Shown: positions 30,615 to 41,510, numbered from the stretch's first letter. The stretch: DNA of 64,000 nucleotides from Saccharomycopsis crataegensis (GCF_037102585.1 NW_027043831.1:310001-374000); one strand, 5' to 3'. Numbers and translations are program-made. Notes: generated by a model not told the origin, from the letters alone.

Positions 30615-31535
30615 TTAGTAATCGGCCAATAAGAATTCCACTTGTTTATAATAATCTTTGCTCAAGTATTCTGGCAATTCTTCACCACTGAGCCACAAAT
30701 AGTCCTTGAACTGAGATTCTTTTTGGTTCAACACAAAATCACCAGCCAAAATGTGAGACTTGATGATATACTCTTTTGAGGCAACATTGGTAGAGGCGTT
30801 GTTGACAACCTTGTTACTTGAATCGTACTTCACGACGTGAATTGGGGTATTGGTGACGGTGAACATGTTGAAATCCTTCTGACTGATATTCTGTATATTT
30901 TCGGTGGCATATTCGTCCAAAGCAGAGATTCTTTCTTCAGCATTGTATTTGAAACTTGGGAACTTCCATTCACTAGACTTCTTATCTTGAACAATCAAGT
31001 ACAAAGTGGAGTCCAACTTTCTTTCTAAACTTTTCAAATCTTTCTTTACGTCGGCATCGGTGATTCTCGAGTTTGGAACGATCGGTTTGACAACATCACT
31101 TTCTTTCTTGAACTTGGAGTTCTCATCCTCTTCTTCTTTGACATTTATCACTTGCTTTTCGCTTCTTTCTCTTAAATGTTTGATGTTTGGAGTACCCTTC
31201 GGATAGAAAACCCCTTCTTCTTTGGAAATCGGCCATTTTTGGTTTTTGAAAAAAGCGGCTTCTGCCAATGAAGACTTCTTGAAATAGTAATAGTAAGGGA
31301 AAGACCACATCAATCTGCGCTGTAATTCATCTTGGTATTTGTAGTACTGTTTTTCAAATTCTCCCAATGTTGGGGTGACAATAGGTACTCTAGAAAGAAA
31401 TAAACTTGATGAGATAGAGTCAATTGGGGTTTTAGTCTTGACGTTTTCAATTGGCTCGGCCAATCTGGCGATGCTGCTTGTTGAAAAGCCTCTGACACAG
31501 ACGCTGTTGGTAGTTCTCAATGAATTTCTTAGCAT
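30615..31535 (-). CDS. MRPL17: Mitochondrial large ribosomal subunit protein MRPL17 (mL46)
   Basis: 306 residues. The N-terminus MLRNSLRTTNSVCVRGFSTS is a typical mitochondrial presequence. The core keeps VTPTLGEFEKQYYKYQDELQ, ERKLDSTLYLIVQ, a WKFPSF segment and a C-terminal FKDYLWLSGEELPEYL, the Nudix-fold pattern of mL46; Nudix catalysis is lost in this family. A charged insert (about 130-165, EEEDENSK) sits before the Nudix-like part. Ortholog YNL252C adjoins TEX1 in S. cerevisiae; here it adjoins RTC4, implying a small local inversion. TCACGTGA lies about 180 bp upstream. Confidence 0.9.
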   Translation of the reverse strand: MLRNSLRTTNSVCVRGFSTSSIARLAEPIENVKTKTPIDSISSSLFLSRVPIVTPTLGEFEKQYYKYQDELQRRLMWSFPYYYYFKKSSLAEAAFFKNQKWPISKEEGVFYPKGTPNIKHLRERSEKQVINVKEEEDENSKFKKESDVVKPIVPNSRITDADVKKDLKSLERKLDSTLYLIVQDKKSSEWKFPSFKYNAEERISALDEYATENIQNISQKDFNMFTVTNTPIHVVKYDSSNKVVNNASTNVASKEYIIKSHILAGDFVLNQKESQFKDYLWLSGEELPEYLSKDYYKQVEFLLADY

Positions 31536-31712
31536 TTTTTTTTCCTCTTTTTCTTTTTCCTTTTCCTTTTCTTTACTCTTAGGTAATCAATATCTAAAAG
31601 AATCAAAAACACAAAAGTCTTGTTTTATTATTTTGATAGGTGGTATATCAACACCACCAATTTTGAAAAAAAATTTTTGGAAGAAAAAAAAAAAAAAAGA
31701 TTTCACTTTTAG

Positions 31713-31720
31713 TCACGTGA
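31713..31720. promoter_or_regulatory. TCACGTGA bHLH site upstream of MRPL17
   Basis: A perfect TCACGTGA octamer, about 180 bp upstream of the MRPL17 ATG and between it and the ORC5 3' end. Cbf1-type factors are known to act at ribosomal-protein and respiratory genes in several yeasts; binding here is inferred. Confidence 0.45.
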
Positions 31721-31798
31721 AGTAATAAACTCTCAGTCTTGATCCTCGAGGATGTACCAACATATTTGTTATTCTACAATGTTATTAGATATGTAGTG

Positions 31799-31809
31799 TT
31801 AATAATAAC

Positions 31810-31853
<44 letters not shown>

Positions 31854-31868
31854 TAATAATAATAAAAT
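31799..31868. repeat. (AAT)n microsatellite
   Basis: About 70 bp of nearly perfect AAT repeats with two substitutions, followed by an 11-base C run at about 31890, in the 3' flank of ORC5. Confidence 0.9.
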
Positions 31869-31918
31869 AATTAATAATACAATTTACTTCCCCCCCCCCC
31901 TTTATAATATATATTACA

Positions 31919-33409
31919 TCAGTCCATAAGATATTCCTCGATTTTGAAATTCAAATCTTTGGCAATCTGCTCAATGAAATCGTAATTGAAGTTTGCCTTG
32001 AACTTCAATTTGCCATTCAATAAATCCAAATTCGCAGTATTTGTCGCTGCCAGAGCTTTAGTAATTAAATTCAACGACACAAGATTTGAGAATTGTGAAT
32101 AGAACTCGACGTTAAACGATATCTTTGGATGTTTCCCCGGTTTGCTAAACAAGATTTCTTCTTCGGTATTTCCGTAAATACTCGATAAGATCGCCAACAT
32201 TCTTTCTAGTTCAAACGCCGCGGGGTTCAATAATCTGGTATTGATGGCCCCTTGCCCCTTTGAGGAGGCGATTTTCTGATGGTATTTTTTCCGGGAACTG
32301 AGTTCTTTTAGCCTCGAGAATATCACAAAATCATATTTAGGAGCGATGAATGACGCCAAATACGCAGCGCATAACACGAATTTCGAATATACTGGAAGGT
32401 CTATTACCGATTTATTATGTCTCATGATACTCTTCATGACTTTCCGATTGGTTTCTGTTGGCTCATCGATGAACGAATCATTCACTACCGACTCCCCTTT
32501 GAATAGACTCTGGTTCTCTTTGTACAATCTGAGCAAGTCATTGAAATTATAAGTTTTATCGACAAAGATTTTTTTAGTGAATGTTGGCCAGATCTTCAAG
32601 ATCAATTCCACAAGTACTGTAACGTTGGATCCCGTGAACGAATGGAACGAATCAATCACCAATTTCACAAAGTCCTCCCAAAATTGTTGTTGTTCGGGGT
32701 TCAACCGATTACAATTATCACTATTTTTGTTGGTTGTAACAGTAGTTTTTTCTTCGAATTTGCAATGATGATGAATTAAGTAACTCGAAGTGATCGAATC
32801 GGTCAAGATATGGAACACTTCATTTTGGGTGTAATTTTGGAAAAAAATCGTTGGCAAAGAGTAATTGTTGAGTTCTCCCAAGTTGTCGCTGGTGTAATAA
32901 AGATTGTAGTTGTTTAATAGAATCACCAACACAAACTTATCCTTGATGATCGATGATGTTTCCATCACTTTATTCAACCCGAAAATCAATTGTAAAAGAT
33001 CGGTGAAATCCCCTAGGCTGCCAAAATCTTCAAAAATTAAATAATGTAGTTTGGTGATGTTATGTGTCTGGATAATGTTTTCTAACTTGATCATGAATTT
33101 GTTCAGGCTATCACAGAAGCCGGCCTGCTCATCATTATTACCATTAACTTCGACGATTTTTTGCAAAGTTTTCTCGTAGAACGACCTTAAGGATATCACG
33201 GCAGAACAGTCAAAATTGACTATATTGACTTGTTCATCCTTTGACTCTTTCAATAAATTGAAATAATTATTGAGGATAAATTGTTTACCTGAATTGATCC
33301 CGTGAACTATGAGAATTCGGAGCAAGTTTCCTAGGGACGCATATGAGTCTAATAAGTCTAATTGTGAGTCTCTGCAAGGAATTGTTAACTTGAACTCTTC
33401 TAAATCCAT
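31919..33409 (-). CDS. ORC5: Origin recognition complex subunit ORC5
   Basis: 496 residues. The N-terminal AAA+ part (about 1-190) is followed by the ORC5 lid and winged-helix region, where SKFVLCAAYLASFIAPKYD, IFSRLKELSSRKK and NPAAFELERMLAILSSIYG match S. cerevisiae Orc5. Orc5 is a subunit of the six-protein complex that marks replication origins and loads MCM. The Walker A region reads VHGINSGKQF: the first loop Gly and the Mg-coordinating Thr of the S. cerevisiae GYSGTGKT are replaced, and Walker B reads LIFED. ATP binding by this Orc5 is therefore doubtful. Ortholog YNL261W adjoins LTO1 in S. cerevisiae. Divergent from NRD1. Confidence 0.9.
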   Translation of the reverse strand: MDLEEFKLTIPCRDSQLDLLDSYASLGNLLRILIVHGINSGKQFILNNYFNLLKESKDEQVNIVNFDCSAVISLRSFYEKTLQKIVEVNGNNDEQAGFCDSLNKFMIKLENIIQTHNITKLHYLIFEDFGSLGDFTDLLQLIFGLNKVMETSSIIKDKFVLVILLNNYNLYYTSDNLGELNNYSLPTIFFQNYTQNEVFHILTDSITSSYLIHHHCKFEEKTTVTTNKNSDNCNRLNPEQQQFWEDFVKLVIDSFHSFTGSNVTVLVELILKIWPTFTKKIFVDKTYNFNDLLRLYKENQSLFKGESVVNDSFIDEPTETNRKVMKSIMRHNKSVIDLPVYSKFVLCAAYLASFIAPKYDFVIFSRLKELSSRKKYHQKIASSKGQGAINTRLLNPAAFELERMLAILSSIYGNTEEEILFSKPGKHPKISFNVEFYSQFSNLVSLNLITKALAATNTANLDLLNGKLKFKANFNYDFIEQIAKDLNFKIEEYLMD

Positions 33410-34406
33410 TTTCTAACCCCTTCCAAATTATCTGGATTTTTCTTTTTTGCAAGATAGCATCAATATAAAGGGTTTTGTTTACTTGTTTACATTTTATTTG
33501 CAAAGAAAAATAAACCACACTTTATGTTCTCATGTCTGGATGTAGTGCATCTGGTGTACAGATGTCATGACCACTTCGCCAACAAACACTCTATAAAAAC
33601 GAAATTCTCAGCCGCAATGATCAATATTTTTCAAAAAGACGGTTCCTCAGTAGTTGATTTCCTAGCTTCTACCTTAACACATCTTCCATAAAAACCCTGT
33701 GTTAGTTCCGGGGACAATAAAGATGTGTTATAAATCGTGATTTGCTAATAATGCCATACACGTGAGACTTTTACCACGTGGCTTTCACTTTTTTTTTTTT
33801 TTTTGTTCTTTCTTTTTTGTTGCCCCGTGTAGCAAAAACTTTTGTGGCGAAAAAGAGAAAAAAAAAAAAAAAAAAACCTTCCTTTCTTCTTGTTGTGGCA
33901 AAAATTATCATCTTTCAAATCACAAGTTGCAAATAACCGGGAGATATATACCAAGGAATCTATAGGATAGTATCATCTGGCAGAAAAGGAAAAGGGTAAA
34001 GGAAGAAAAAAAAACCAAAAAAAAAAACGAGTTAGATTGAAGAAGGTGTTCTATTTTTTATTTTTTTTTGTTTTTATTTGTATTCAAGGAATTAAATTGC
34101 CATAGTCCCCGAAGATTAAAGTATATTGGAGCTCTTGAAGTCAGCGTTGTTTTTTATTTATTTAGTGTTAAATCTTGCTAGTAAAGAGAAGCTTAGCTGT
34201 TAGACGAGAATCTTGTATCATTCTTATTAGTTGTATCATCACACAAAGCGTATTATTTGGTAATTACAACAAGAGCAACAACATTAGTGTCTACGTATTG
34301 TATCAGACGTTCCATTGCAAAACCACGTTAATAAATCATTACGAGTCCTAAGCTTACCCAGTAATCACAGTTCCAAAAACAAACATTGAGAAAACAAAAA
34401 ATAATA
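33410..34406. other. Divergent promoter region ORC5/NRD1
   Basis: About 1 kb. CACGTG hexamers occur at 33759-33764 and within CCACGTGG at 33774-33781. Poly-T (33788-33804) and poly-A (33859-33876) tracts follow, likely nucleosome-depleted DNA. The leader before the NRD1 ATG is AT-rich. No gene is supported. Confidence 0.5.
33759..33781. promoter_or_regulatory. Paired CACGTG sites, ORC5/NRD1 promoter
   Basis: Two CACGTG hexamers (33759-33764 and 33775-33780) start 16 bp apart, the second in a perfect CCACGTGG palindrome, next to a long poly-T tract. The arrangement suggests a bHLH-bound promoter; the factor is not known. Confidence 0.45.
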
Positions 34407-37152
34407 ATGTCTGACTTGGAACAATTTGATAAGATATTGGAGGAGATCAGAGTCCTTAAGGCCCCTGGGGTTTCCGGGTCACGTATCAAGAAGTTGACGG
34501 AAATCGCCATCAAGAATATTAATGTATGTATTGAGGATGAATCAATCCTTTGAAAGGCACTATTGTCATGATGATGATGATGATGATGATTATTATTATT
34601 GTGATTATTATAATTTCTAATGATAACGATAATAATTGAATTGGAATTGGTTGACATTAAGAGGTGCAAGAAGATTAAAGTAAAGAGAAATCCAAATTTT
34701 AGGAGAGAAGTAAATTACTAACCCGATCTATGATTCTTGGATCTTTTTTTATCCTCTTCCTTCTGGGTAGACCAATATAGAAGCATGTTCTCTTTTTTTT
34801 TTTTTTGTCTTCGAGAACTTTCTATTTTGGAGAGGATATGAAGATATTATCGAGAATTGTAATTTTTGATGATAGATGGAATCACAAATTGTCGAAAAAG
34901 TCACCAGATTTTGTAAAGACATTCCTGCGTCGCATAAAGTTGGTGGGCTTTATATTATTGATTCGATTGCCAGAGCGTTCCAAGGCCAAGCTCGTAAAGT
35001 AGACGATCAACGTATTAACTATGATAACTTGAGCTACATGACGATAACTAACGGGACCTATATTTCAGGGTTGTTGGCGTTCAACAACAACATTGAAAGT
35101 ATTTTGGATGCTTGTTTAAGTAATATGGAAGGTAACAACCAAAAGGAAAAGACTCAGAAATTAGTAGAAATTTGGTCGAAAGCGTCTACTTTTGATAAAA
35201 AAGTTTTGGATAAGATTCGTAACCGTTTCTTTGATGCTAGTAATGGTCCAGCGAATACCAATGATGCATCATCAATTTTGAAATCATTAGCATCTTTGGC
35301 TGCGCCAAATCCTTCCCAACAATCAGCTGCTCCAGCTCCAGCTCCTCCTATGAACCCACCAGCCAATGCTGCCGGGTCTTTCAATAATAATGGTCCAATG
35401 GATACCAATAATGGCCAAGGTGGAGCGGCTCCTCCTGATCCAAATGCGATTTTCCAAATGTTGCAACAAATGCAACATCAAAACCCAAATGGTATGCCTC
35501 CACAAGCTTCTAATGCTGCTGGTGGTGGTGGTGCTCATCATCATCCTCCTGCTGGTGGTGCTCCACAAAACAATTATCGTGGTAGACAAGGATACGGCGG
35601 TAATAGTTATAACGGGGACTCCCAATACGGTGATAACGGTGGCAATTATGGCGGTAATGGCGGTTATGGAAATTACGGTAATGGCGATAACAACAATGGC
35701 TACGGTAGTAATAATAATTATCATAATAATAATAACGGTTATGGAGGTAATAATCATAACAACAATAACTATGGTAATGGTGGAAATGATTATGGTAACA
35801 ACAATGATTATGGTAACAGCCATGGCTACGGTAACAATAATAGTAATGGGTATAGCAACAATTACAACAACAATAGCTATGGTGGTAATCATAACAACAA
35901 CGATAATCATGGTTACGGAAATGGCTATGGAAACAACTACAATAACCATGGTAGTGCTAACAACAGTTATAATGAAAATACTGGTTATAACAGTTATGAC
36001 TCTCGTGGGGGTCGTGGTGGCCGCGGAGGTCGTGGTGGCAGAGGAGGCCGTGGAGGTGCCATGGGTGGTAATAATATGAGATCGAGATCGAGATCCCCTG
36101 GAAGATCTGATGGGAACTTTGATGAAAGAAGATCCATGAGACAACAAAAGATCAATACTGCTGAAGCAGCGTTGTTGAATCCAGGCGAACAAAATATTCC
36201 AGGAACTTTACATTACAGAGAAAGACACGTTGGATTCGACTCGAGCTTGCCTACTGGGTCATTTAAGGTGATGAGTAGAACGATTTTCATTGGTGGGATC
36301 ACCAATGGGATGGACGAGCGTGGATTGGCGGCGATTTTGAGACCGTACGCCGAAGTGCAGAGTGTGATTTTGAACGTTCCAAAGAAACACGCTTTTGTCA
36401 AGGTGTTTAGCCGTGATGAAGCGGTGAATATCATTTCGTCGTTTGGTAGAAACAGTTCTCAATATAATTTACGTCTTAGATGGGGGGTTGGTTTTGGACC
36501 AAGAGAATGTTGTGATTATCAGCACGGGATTAGTATTATTCCAATTGCGAGATTGACCGATGCCGATAAAAGGTGGGTGACATCTGCTCAATGGGGTGGT
36601 ACTGGTGGTGCGGAGTTAGTTCCAGGAATGGTGGTTGATGAACCAGATATTGAAATTGGTAGAGGGGTGTCGTCTAAAGCGATTTCCAAGAAGATGCCAA
36701 CGGATAGTAGTAGAAATGGACCAAGATCTACCAAGCCTGGTGAGCCAGATGATATGTACACCGATCCATTGAACCAACCACAACAAGCGATGCAAGCGAT
36801 TCCAAAAGAAGCCAATCCATTGGCGAATTTGTTTGGTGGTGGACCAGCGGCCACTTCGAGTATGAACGAAAATGCCAATGCAAACCCCTTGGCTGCTTTG
36901 GCGGCGCTTGGTGGTGGTGGTGGCATTCCTCCAGCTCCAGCTCATGGATCTTCTCAACCTCCAGTTGGTGCCCAAGCACAGCACTCATATGGCGGAGGCG
37001 ATCATAATGGAGGGGGGAGCAGCAATAATAATAATACTGCTGCGGTGGCGGCGTTATTGGGGTCGATTCCAGGGTTGGGTGGTAATCAAGGGTTGAATAG
37101 TTTGTTACAACAGAGTAATAATAACAATAATAATAATAACGATGGTAATTAG
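34407..37152 (+). CDS. NRD1: RNA-binding termination factor NRD1, two exons
   Basis: Exons are 34407-34523 and 34876-37152; 797 residues. The first exon encodes SGSRIKKLTEIAIKNIN and joins in phase 0 to MESQIVEK, matching the Pol II CTD-interacting domain of S. cerevisiae Nrd1 (about 1-150). Next comes a Gly/Asn/Tyr-rich prion-like tract (about 265-410) ending in RGG repeats and an RS patch, then the RRM (about 455-530, TIFIGGITNGMDERGLAAIL and HAFVKVFSRDEA) and a disordered Pro/Asn tail. With Nab3 and Sen1, Nrd1 terminates short non-coding transcripts and feeds them to the exosome. The intron is 352 nt, long for yeast, and holds Nrd1/Nab3-type motifs. The length exceeds S. cerevisiae Nrd1 (575) because of the Gly-rich tract. 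Confidence 0.92.
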
Positions 37153-37759
37153 ACAAGGTATGAGATGTTTTTTTTTTTTTTTAGTGTCGTATATATGTAT
37201 GTATATATATAAATTGTTTTTAATTTTTTTATTTATTCATTTTTCATTTGTGTTTATTGATCTTGTATAATTTATATTTATTAGTTATTTTAGTAGTGAA
37301 TAAGAAGTGTAATAATGTAATTGATGACGCATTTCCTAATGTGGTGTTGTGTTGTGTTGTGTTGTAATTAGGAATTGTTTGATGGTAAATAATTATTTGT
37401 GATTACCATTTTCGTAATAATGTTATTATTCAGGGAGGCCTCCCCCCAGGGGAGGGAGAGTAAATTAATTTTCCTGTTTATGATGGGTGCGTGCATGTGC
37501 ATGGGGGAGGGAGGCAAATGCTATGGTGGTTGGATTAGTGGGATCACAGGAAAAATCGCTTTGTGACAATTCCATGTGTGTGCCACTGCCGGTTCGGAGT
37601 AAGTAAGTAATTATGTATGTAAGTGAGTTCTGTATGTACTAAGGGATGGGACAACCACCCGGAATACTAGGATAACAGTAATAATAAACTGAAAATAAAC
37701 GAAAAAATAATAATAATAATAATAATAATAACAATTATATTCCAATTTAGTTATCAAGA

Positions 37760-37784
37760 AAGAGAGAGAGAGAGAGAGAGAGAG
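37760..37784. repeat. (AG)n microsatellite
   Basis: About twelve uninterrupted AG dinucleotides in the NRD1 downstream region. Confidence 0.9.
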
Positions 37785-38739
37785 TAATTATACGATGTTT
37801 TGGGAGGTGTCTGGGTGTCTGAGGTAGACAGACAAACAGACATCATTCACCCACACACCCCTCTGTCGATGGATAGAAGAAATCTCACGGAGCGGCAAGA
37901 AATGAGAATAAATAAATGATTTATAGAGACTAGCCTGTTTCTCTTGTACATAAGTAATGCGTTATTTTATCTGAAGCAGTACCTGCTGGAGGAACCCCTC
38001 TCAACAAAAAAAACAAATGTAATAGGAGCTCCTGGCTTACAACAAATGGGTTGGTTGGTTGGCACAATCAATCTTCATCGATCAATCGACCTCCCCTCCA
38101 CCACCGCCGCCATCACCGTGTAATAGAGTGACAACAACAATTATAATGACGACGATCAGCAAACTAAAACATGTAACTGTTACAGGAAATAGAAGAAAAA
38201 AAAAAAAAAAGTATCGTTGGTGATCAATCATTCCATTGTCGCTGCTGCTGTCCACACACCCCAAACATGAAGTTGCACTACCAACTGAATACCAGAATAA
38301 ATTAGACGTATTTTTTTTTTCCTCTCTTTCTCTTTTTCTTTCTTTCTGTCTCTCTGCCGCCACCCCCTTTTTTTTTTTTTTTCCCGCTCGAACTTGTCTT
38401 TTTTTTATTCCTTTTTCTCTCCCCTTGTTGATGGTTATAGATCGATCGATCGATCGATATATAGTATCTGTCGAAGAGGATACCGGTGGTGGTGATAGTA
38501 CAGCCAGCATGTACTCATTGCCAATTACCGCCCTTCTTTCCCACACACAGAGATAGGAGAGTGGGAATAGGGGGTGAGGAAAGCATAATTTACTGAGGTA
38601 TTCAGATTGCTGCACGGTCCAGGTAATTAAGCAAGACTATTCTGCAACATGACATGCAAACATGGGAAAATTCCAATTGTTGTTGGTATTCATTATTGTA
38701 TATTCTCTCTGATGGATTATCACACATGGTATGTTATGC

Positions 38740-38761
38740 TATATCATATCATATCATATCA
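38740..38761. repeat. (ATATC)n short tandem repeat
   Basis: Four copies of the pentanucleotide ATATC plus partial ends, in non-coding DNA. Confidence 0.8.
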
Positions 38762-39520
38762 TAATACATTATATGTTCACATCCCTGGGTATAGACATTC
38801 TCTATCTGCCTTCTCAGGTTGCTTAGAGGGGAAGGAATCAACAATCGCTCTGTTTTTTTTTGTTTTTTTTTCTTGAAATAGCCCAATTCCAGGCGATTGA
38901 TACTTTCACAATACATGTTGTTGTGTTTGTTCACCTTAGTACAAACTCCATTATGGGTATCAATGGTGAGGGATGGAAGGGTCGAGAACAATCACACAAA
39001 GAGAGGTCTATTGATGTGTGTCTGTCCAAGCTTAAATTAGCCCTGAGTACCGACTTGTTTATTGCGAAACTTTATTGCACCACAGATTGTTCTATCCCAT
39101 CCATGTACTAACTAACTAAAGTTTTGTGCTTATTCATTTTTCCCTATTTTGATTTTCCAATCTCGTTTGGTTGATCACCCCCTCTCCCTCCTCCTCCGTA
39201 ACTCAACATTCTAGAAATAGGTTCCAGCACATCACAAGAGACTATAGTTGTTGTTCCCCTCGTATAAGACTAAACTTTGTTAAGAAGGTTATTCCACAAC
39301 TATATGGAGAAAAAAAAAAAAAAAAAAGGGAACCTCTCCGCAACACTTCACTCACATCGACAATTGAAACTAAAAAAGCTTCTGGTGATAGATATAGAAG
39401 TCGAAAAACTTTAAACGACGATAGGAAGACCAAAAAAAAAAAGAAAGAGAAAAGGCAACAAAAATTGGGTACTTACTATAATTTAATTAATTTAACAACA
39501 AACATAGACCGGAATAAAAA

Positions 39521-39580
39521 GACTTAGAACAAAAAAAAAAGACTTAGAATAAAAAAAAAAGACTTAGAACAAAAAAAATT
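39521..39580. repeat. Three tandem 20-bp repeats
   Basis: The unit is GACTTAGAAC followed by ten A. Three consecutive copies differ only at one position of the head (C/T) and at the A-run end. They lie about 340 bp upstream of the RFX-like gene start, so they may be in its promoter or leader. Confidence 0.9.
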
Positions 39581-39922
39581 TACAATACTCTATCTATACA
39601 TGTATATATATATATAGTTACATATATGGAATTGCCCATTATAGATATCCCTATATATATATATTGAATTACTTGCTGTACCATATTTACAGCCCAATCG
39701 TTGCCTTGCCTTCTCTCCCCCTCCTGATTCAACATCAATTTTTTTTTTTTTTATTCTTTGGGGGATAATAATAATGTATCATAGTTATTGTTCAAGATAA
39801 TTAATCATTCGGGGAAAAAAAAAACAAAACAAAAAAACAAACACAAATTGACGAATACAAACAACCTACCAAGTCAAAAACGACTCGAAATAACATATGA
39901 ACCACAATCATCGTCAAAGAAC

Positions 39923-41290
39923 ATGACCAATAGCAAAAACACTACCACGTCGGCACCTTCAATGTTCGACAGAATGAAAGCACTGGCGATTGACCAATTC
40001 GACTTGGATTTCCAAAAATTGATCACCGCCTGCGTCCATCACCATTCGTCGTTGAAACCCAACGAGATCCAAATCTCTTTGGCGTCGATTTTCTTATTGA
40101 AGTTCGTCGAGCCAGTCGACCCTGCTGCCGGGGGTGAGCAGTACCAAATCGTCAAAACCGAGTTGTTGAACAAGTTCAATTGGTATTGTGACAATAATGG
40201 GTATTTCGACCAATTGCAAATCCGGCAAATCGCCGCGACCTCTTTTGGAAAAGTGGTTAAAGCATGCTTCAGTACCGTTATGCTTCCAGGGCCCGGCAAA
40301 CGGAGGGCGGTGAACCACAAACAAACGTATTGTCATATGATGGTCAGAGTGAAACCATCGATGCTCAACGAATACAATTCGATCAAACAATGCAAATCTC
40401 CTCGGGGATTAGTGGGTGGTGGGAATCAAAAATTACCAGCGGTTAAACTCCCATCATCGTCGTATGGAAATTCTAACAATTTACTTAAAAGTTCATCATC
40501 ATCATCATCATCATCCTCATCATCATCATCATCCTCATCCTCATCATCATCCTCATCTTCTTCTTCTTTTTCATCTTCAACATCATCTGCGTCATCGTCT
40601 TCTTTATCGATACCCGCTATCAATGATGAACATATCAAACAATCCCAATCACTTAATTCGTTCCCTCCACTTCATCAACAACATTACATGCAAAAATCCC
40701 CAAATTCCCCGCCCGCCACTACTGGCGGGCAAGGAATGCTATTATCTAACCGCACCAACTCCATCAAGGACCCAACGTATCCTTCTTTCCCCCCTCAAGG
40801 AATTCAAATGATGAAGAATCATAGTACCCCACCACCACCTCTTTCATTCGGTCAACAACAACAACAACCATTGGCATCGTCATACGGTAGTTATAACATG
40901 ATGCCACAATATTCCCGCCATCGAGGCCAACAATTCAATCATCATCATAATCATCATCATCATCATCAAGCGGAACTGCATCATCAACATTTCCCGTACC
41001 ATCAACAACAACAATTACTACTTCCTCCGCCTCACATGTCTCAACAATACCATCATAATATTCCTGATCTATCATCTTCCCATCAACAAAACGACCCAAC
41101 TAACCCCCTTTTCACCCGGTCCCTGGGGCAAACGACATTATCACCATCATCATCATCTTCTTCTTCTTTGCAACAACAGCAACAGCAGCAGCTGTCAGGG
41201 GTATCGTATCAACATCAATCACTCGGCCACCATCAATTCAGCTACCCCAACGAATTGGGAACTTTCGATCAAACAATGTTGCCATTTTGA
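39923..41290 (+). CDS. Protein with divergent RFX-like winged-helix domain
   Basis: 455 residues from the first in-frame ATG; the frame is open upstream without an ATG. An N-terminal ordered region (about 15-150) contains LNKFNWYCDNNGYFDQLQ, then ATSFGKVVKACF and CHMMVRVKPSM, which follows the RFX DNA-binding pattern (Y..YC...FGK.VK..F...R...Y). The highly conserved RFX TRRLGxRGxSKYHY part is replaced by a basic KRRAVNHKQTYCH. The rest is low-complexity: poly-Ser (about 190-230), Gln, and a His-rich tract (about 338-352). I do not know a named ortholog. It probably binds DNA, but specificity cannot be read. It is convergent with a canonical RFX gene 1.5 kb away. Confidence 0.65.
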   Translation: MTNSKNTTTSAPSMFDRMKALAIDQFDLDFQKLITACVHHHSSLKPNEIQISLASIFLLKFVEPVDPAAGGEQYQIVKTELLNKFNWYCDNNGYFDQLQIRQIAATSFGKVVKACFSTVMLPGPGKRRAVNHKQTYCHMMVRVKPSMLNEYNSIKQCKSPRGLVGGGNQKLPAVKLPSSSYGNSNNLLKSSSSSSSSSSSSSSSSSSSSSSSSSSFSSSTSSASSSSLSIPAINDEHIKQSQSLNSFPPLHQQHYMQKSPNSPPATTGGQGMLLSNRTNSIKDPTYPSFPPQGIQMMKNHSTPPPPLSFGQQQQQPLASSYGSYNMMPQYSRHRGQQFNHHHNHHHHHQAELHHQHFPYHQQQQLLLPPPHMSQQYHHNIPDLSSSHQQNDPTNPLFTRSLGQTTLSPSSSSSSSLQQQQQQQLSGVSYQHQSLGHHQFSYPNELGTFDQTMLPF

Positions 41291-41508
41291 ACTGAAAATT
41301 ATACTCAAAATTCTTTTTTTTTTTTTTTTTTCGATTGTTTTTTTAGCAAAGCTTTTTTTTTCTTTTCGTCTTTTTCATGGAGTACTTTTTTTTTTTCTTC
41401 TTGTCCTTCTCAATATTTGGTTAACTAGATAATAATAATCATAAAAATATGGAAGATTGATCATTCCTCAATCTTTCTGTTTATTTTTTTTTGTGGGTTT
41501 TCTCTGCC

Positions 41509-41510
<2 letters not shown>

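Larger units (their letters stand above)
37153..39922. other. 2.8-kb gene-free region upstream of RFX-like gene
   Basis: No supported gene. It contains (AG)n at 37760-37784, (GATC)n near 38443-38458, (ATATC)n at about 38740-38761, three 20-bp tandem repeats at 39521-39580, and many pyrimidine or purine tracts. It is the longest intergenic stretch in the window and probably serves as an extended promoter or leader for the transcription-factor gene at 39923, as often seen for regulator genes in yeasts. A non-coding RNA cannot be ruled out. Confidence 0.5.

Noticed and set aside
35323-36192. Long minus-strand and alternate-frame ORFs in NRD1
   Set aside because: Val/Ile/Thr-rich shadows of the GGT/AAT/TAT repeat coding tract.
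39171-39527. 118-codon Lys-rich open frame before the RFX-like gene
   Set aside because: Begins at TTG, composed largely of poly-A-encoded lysine, no recognisable domain.
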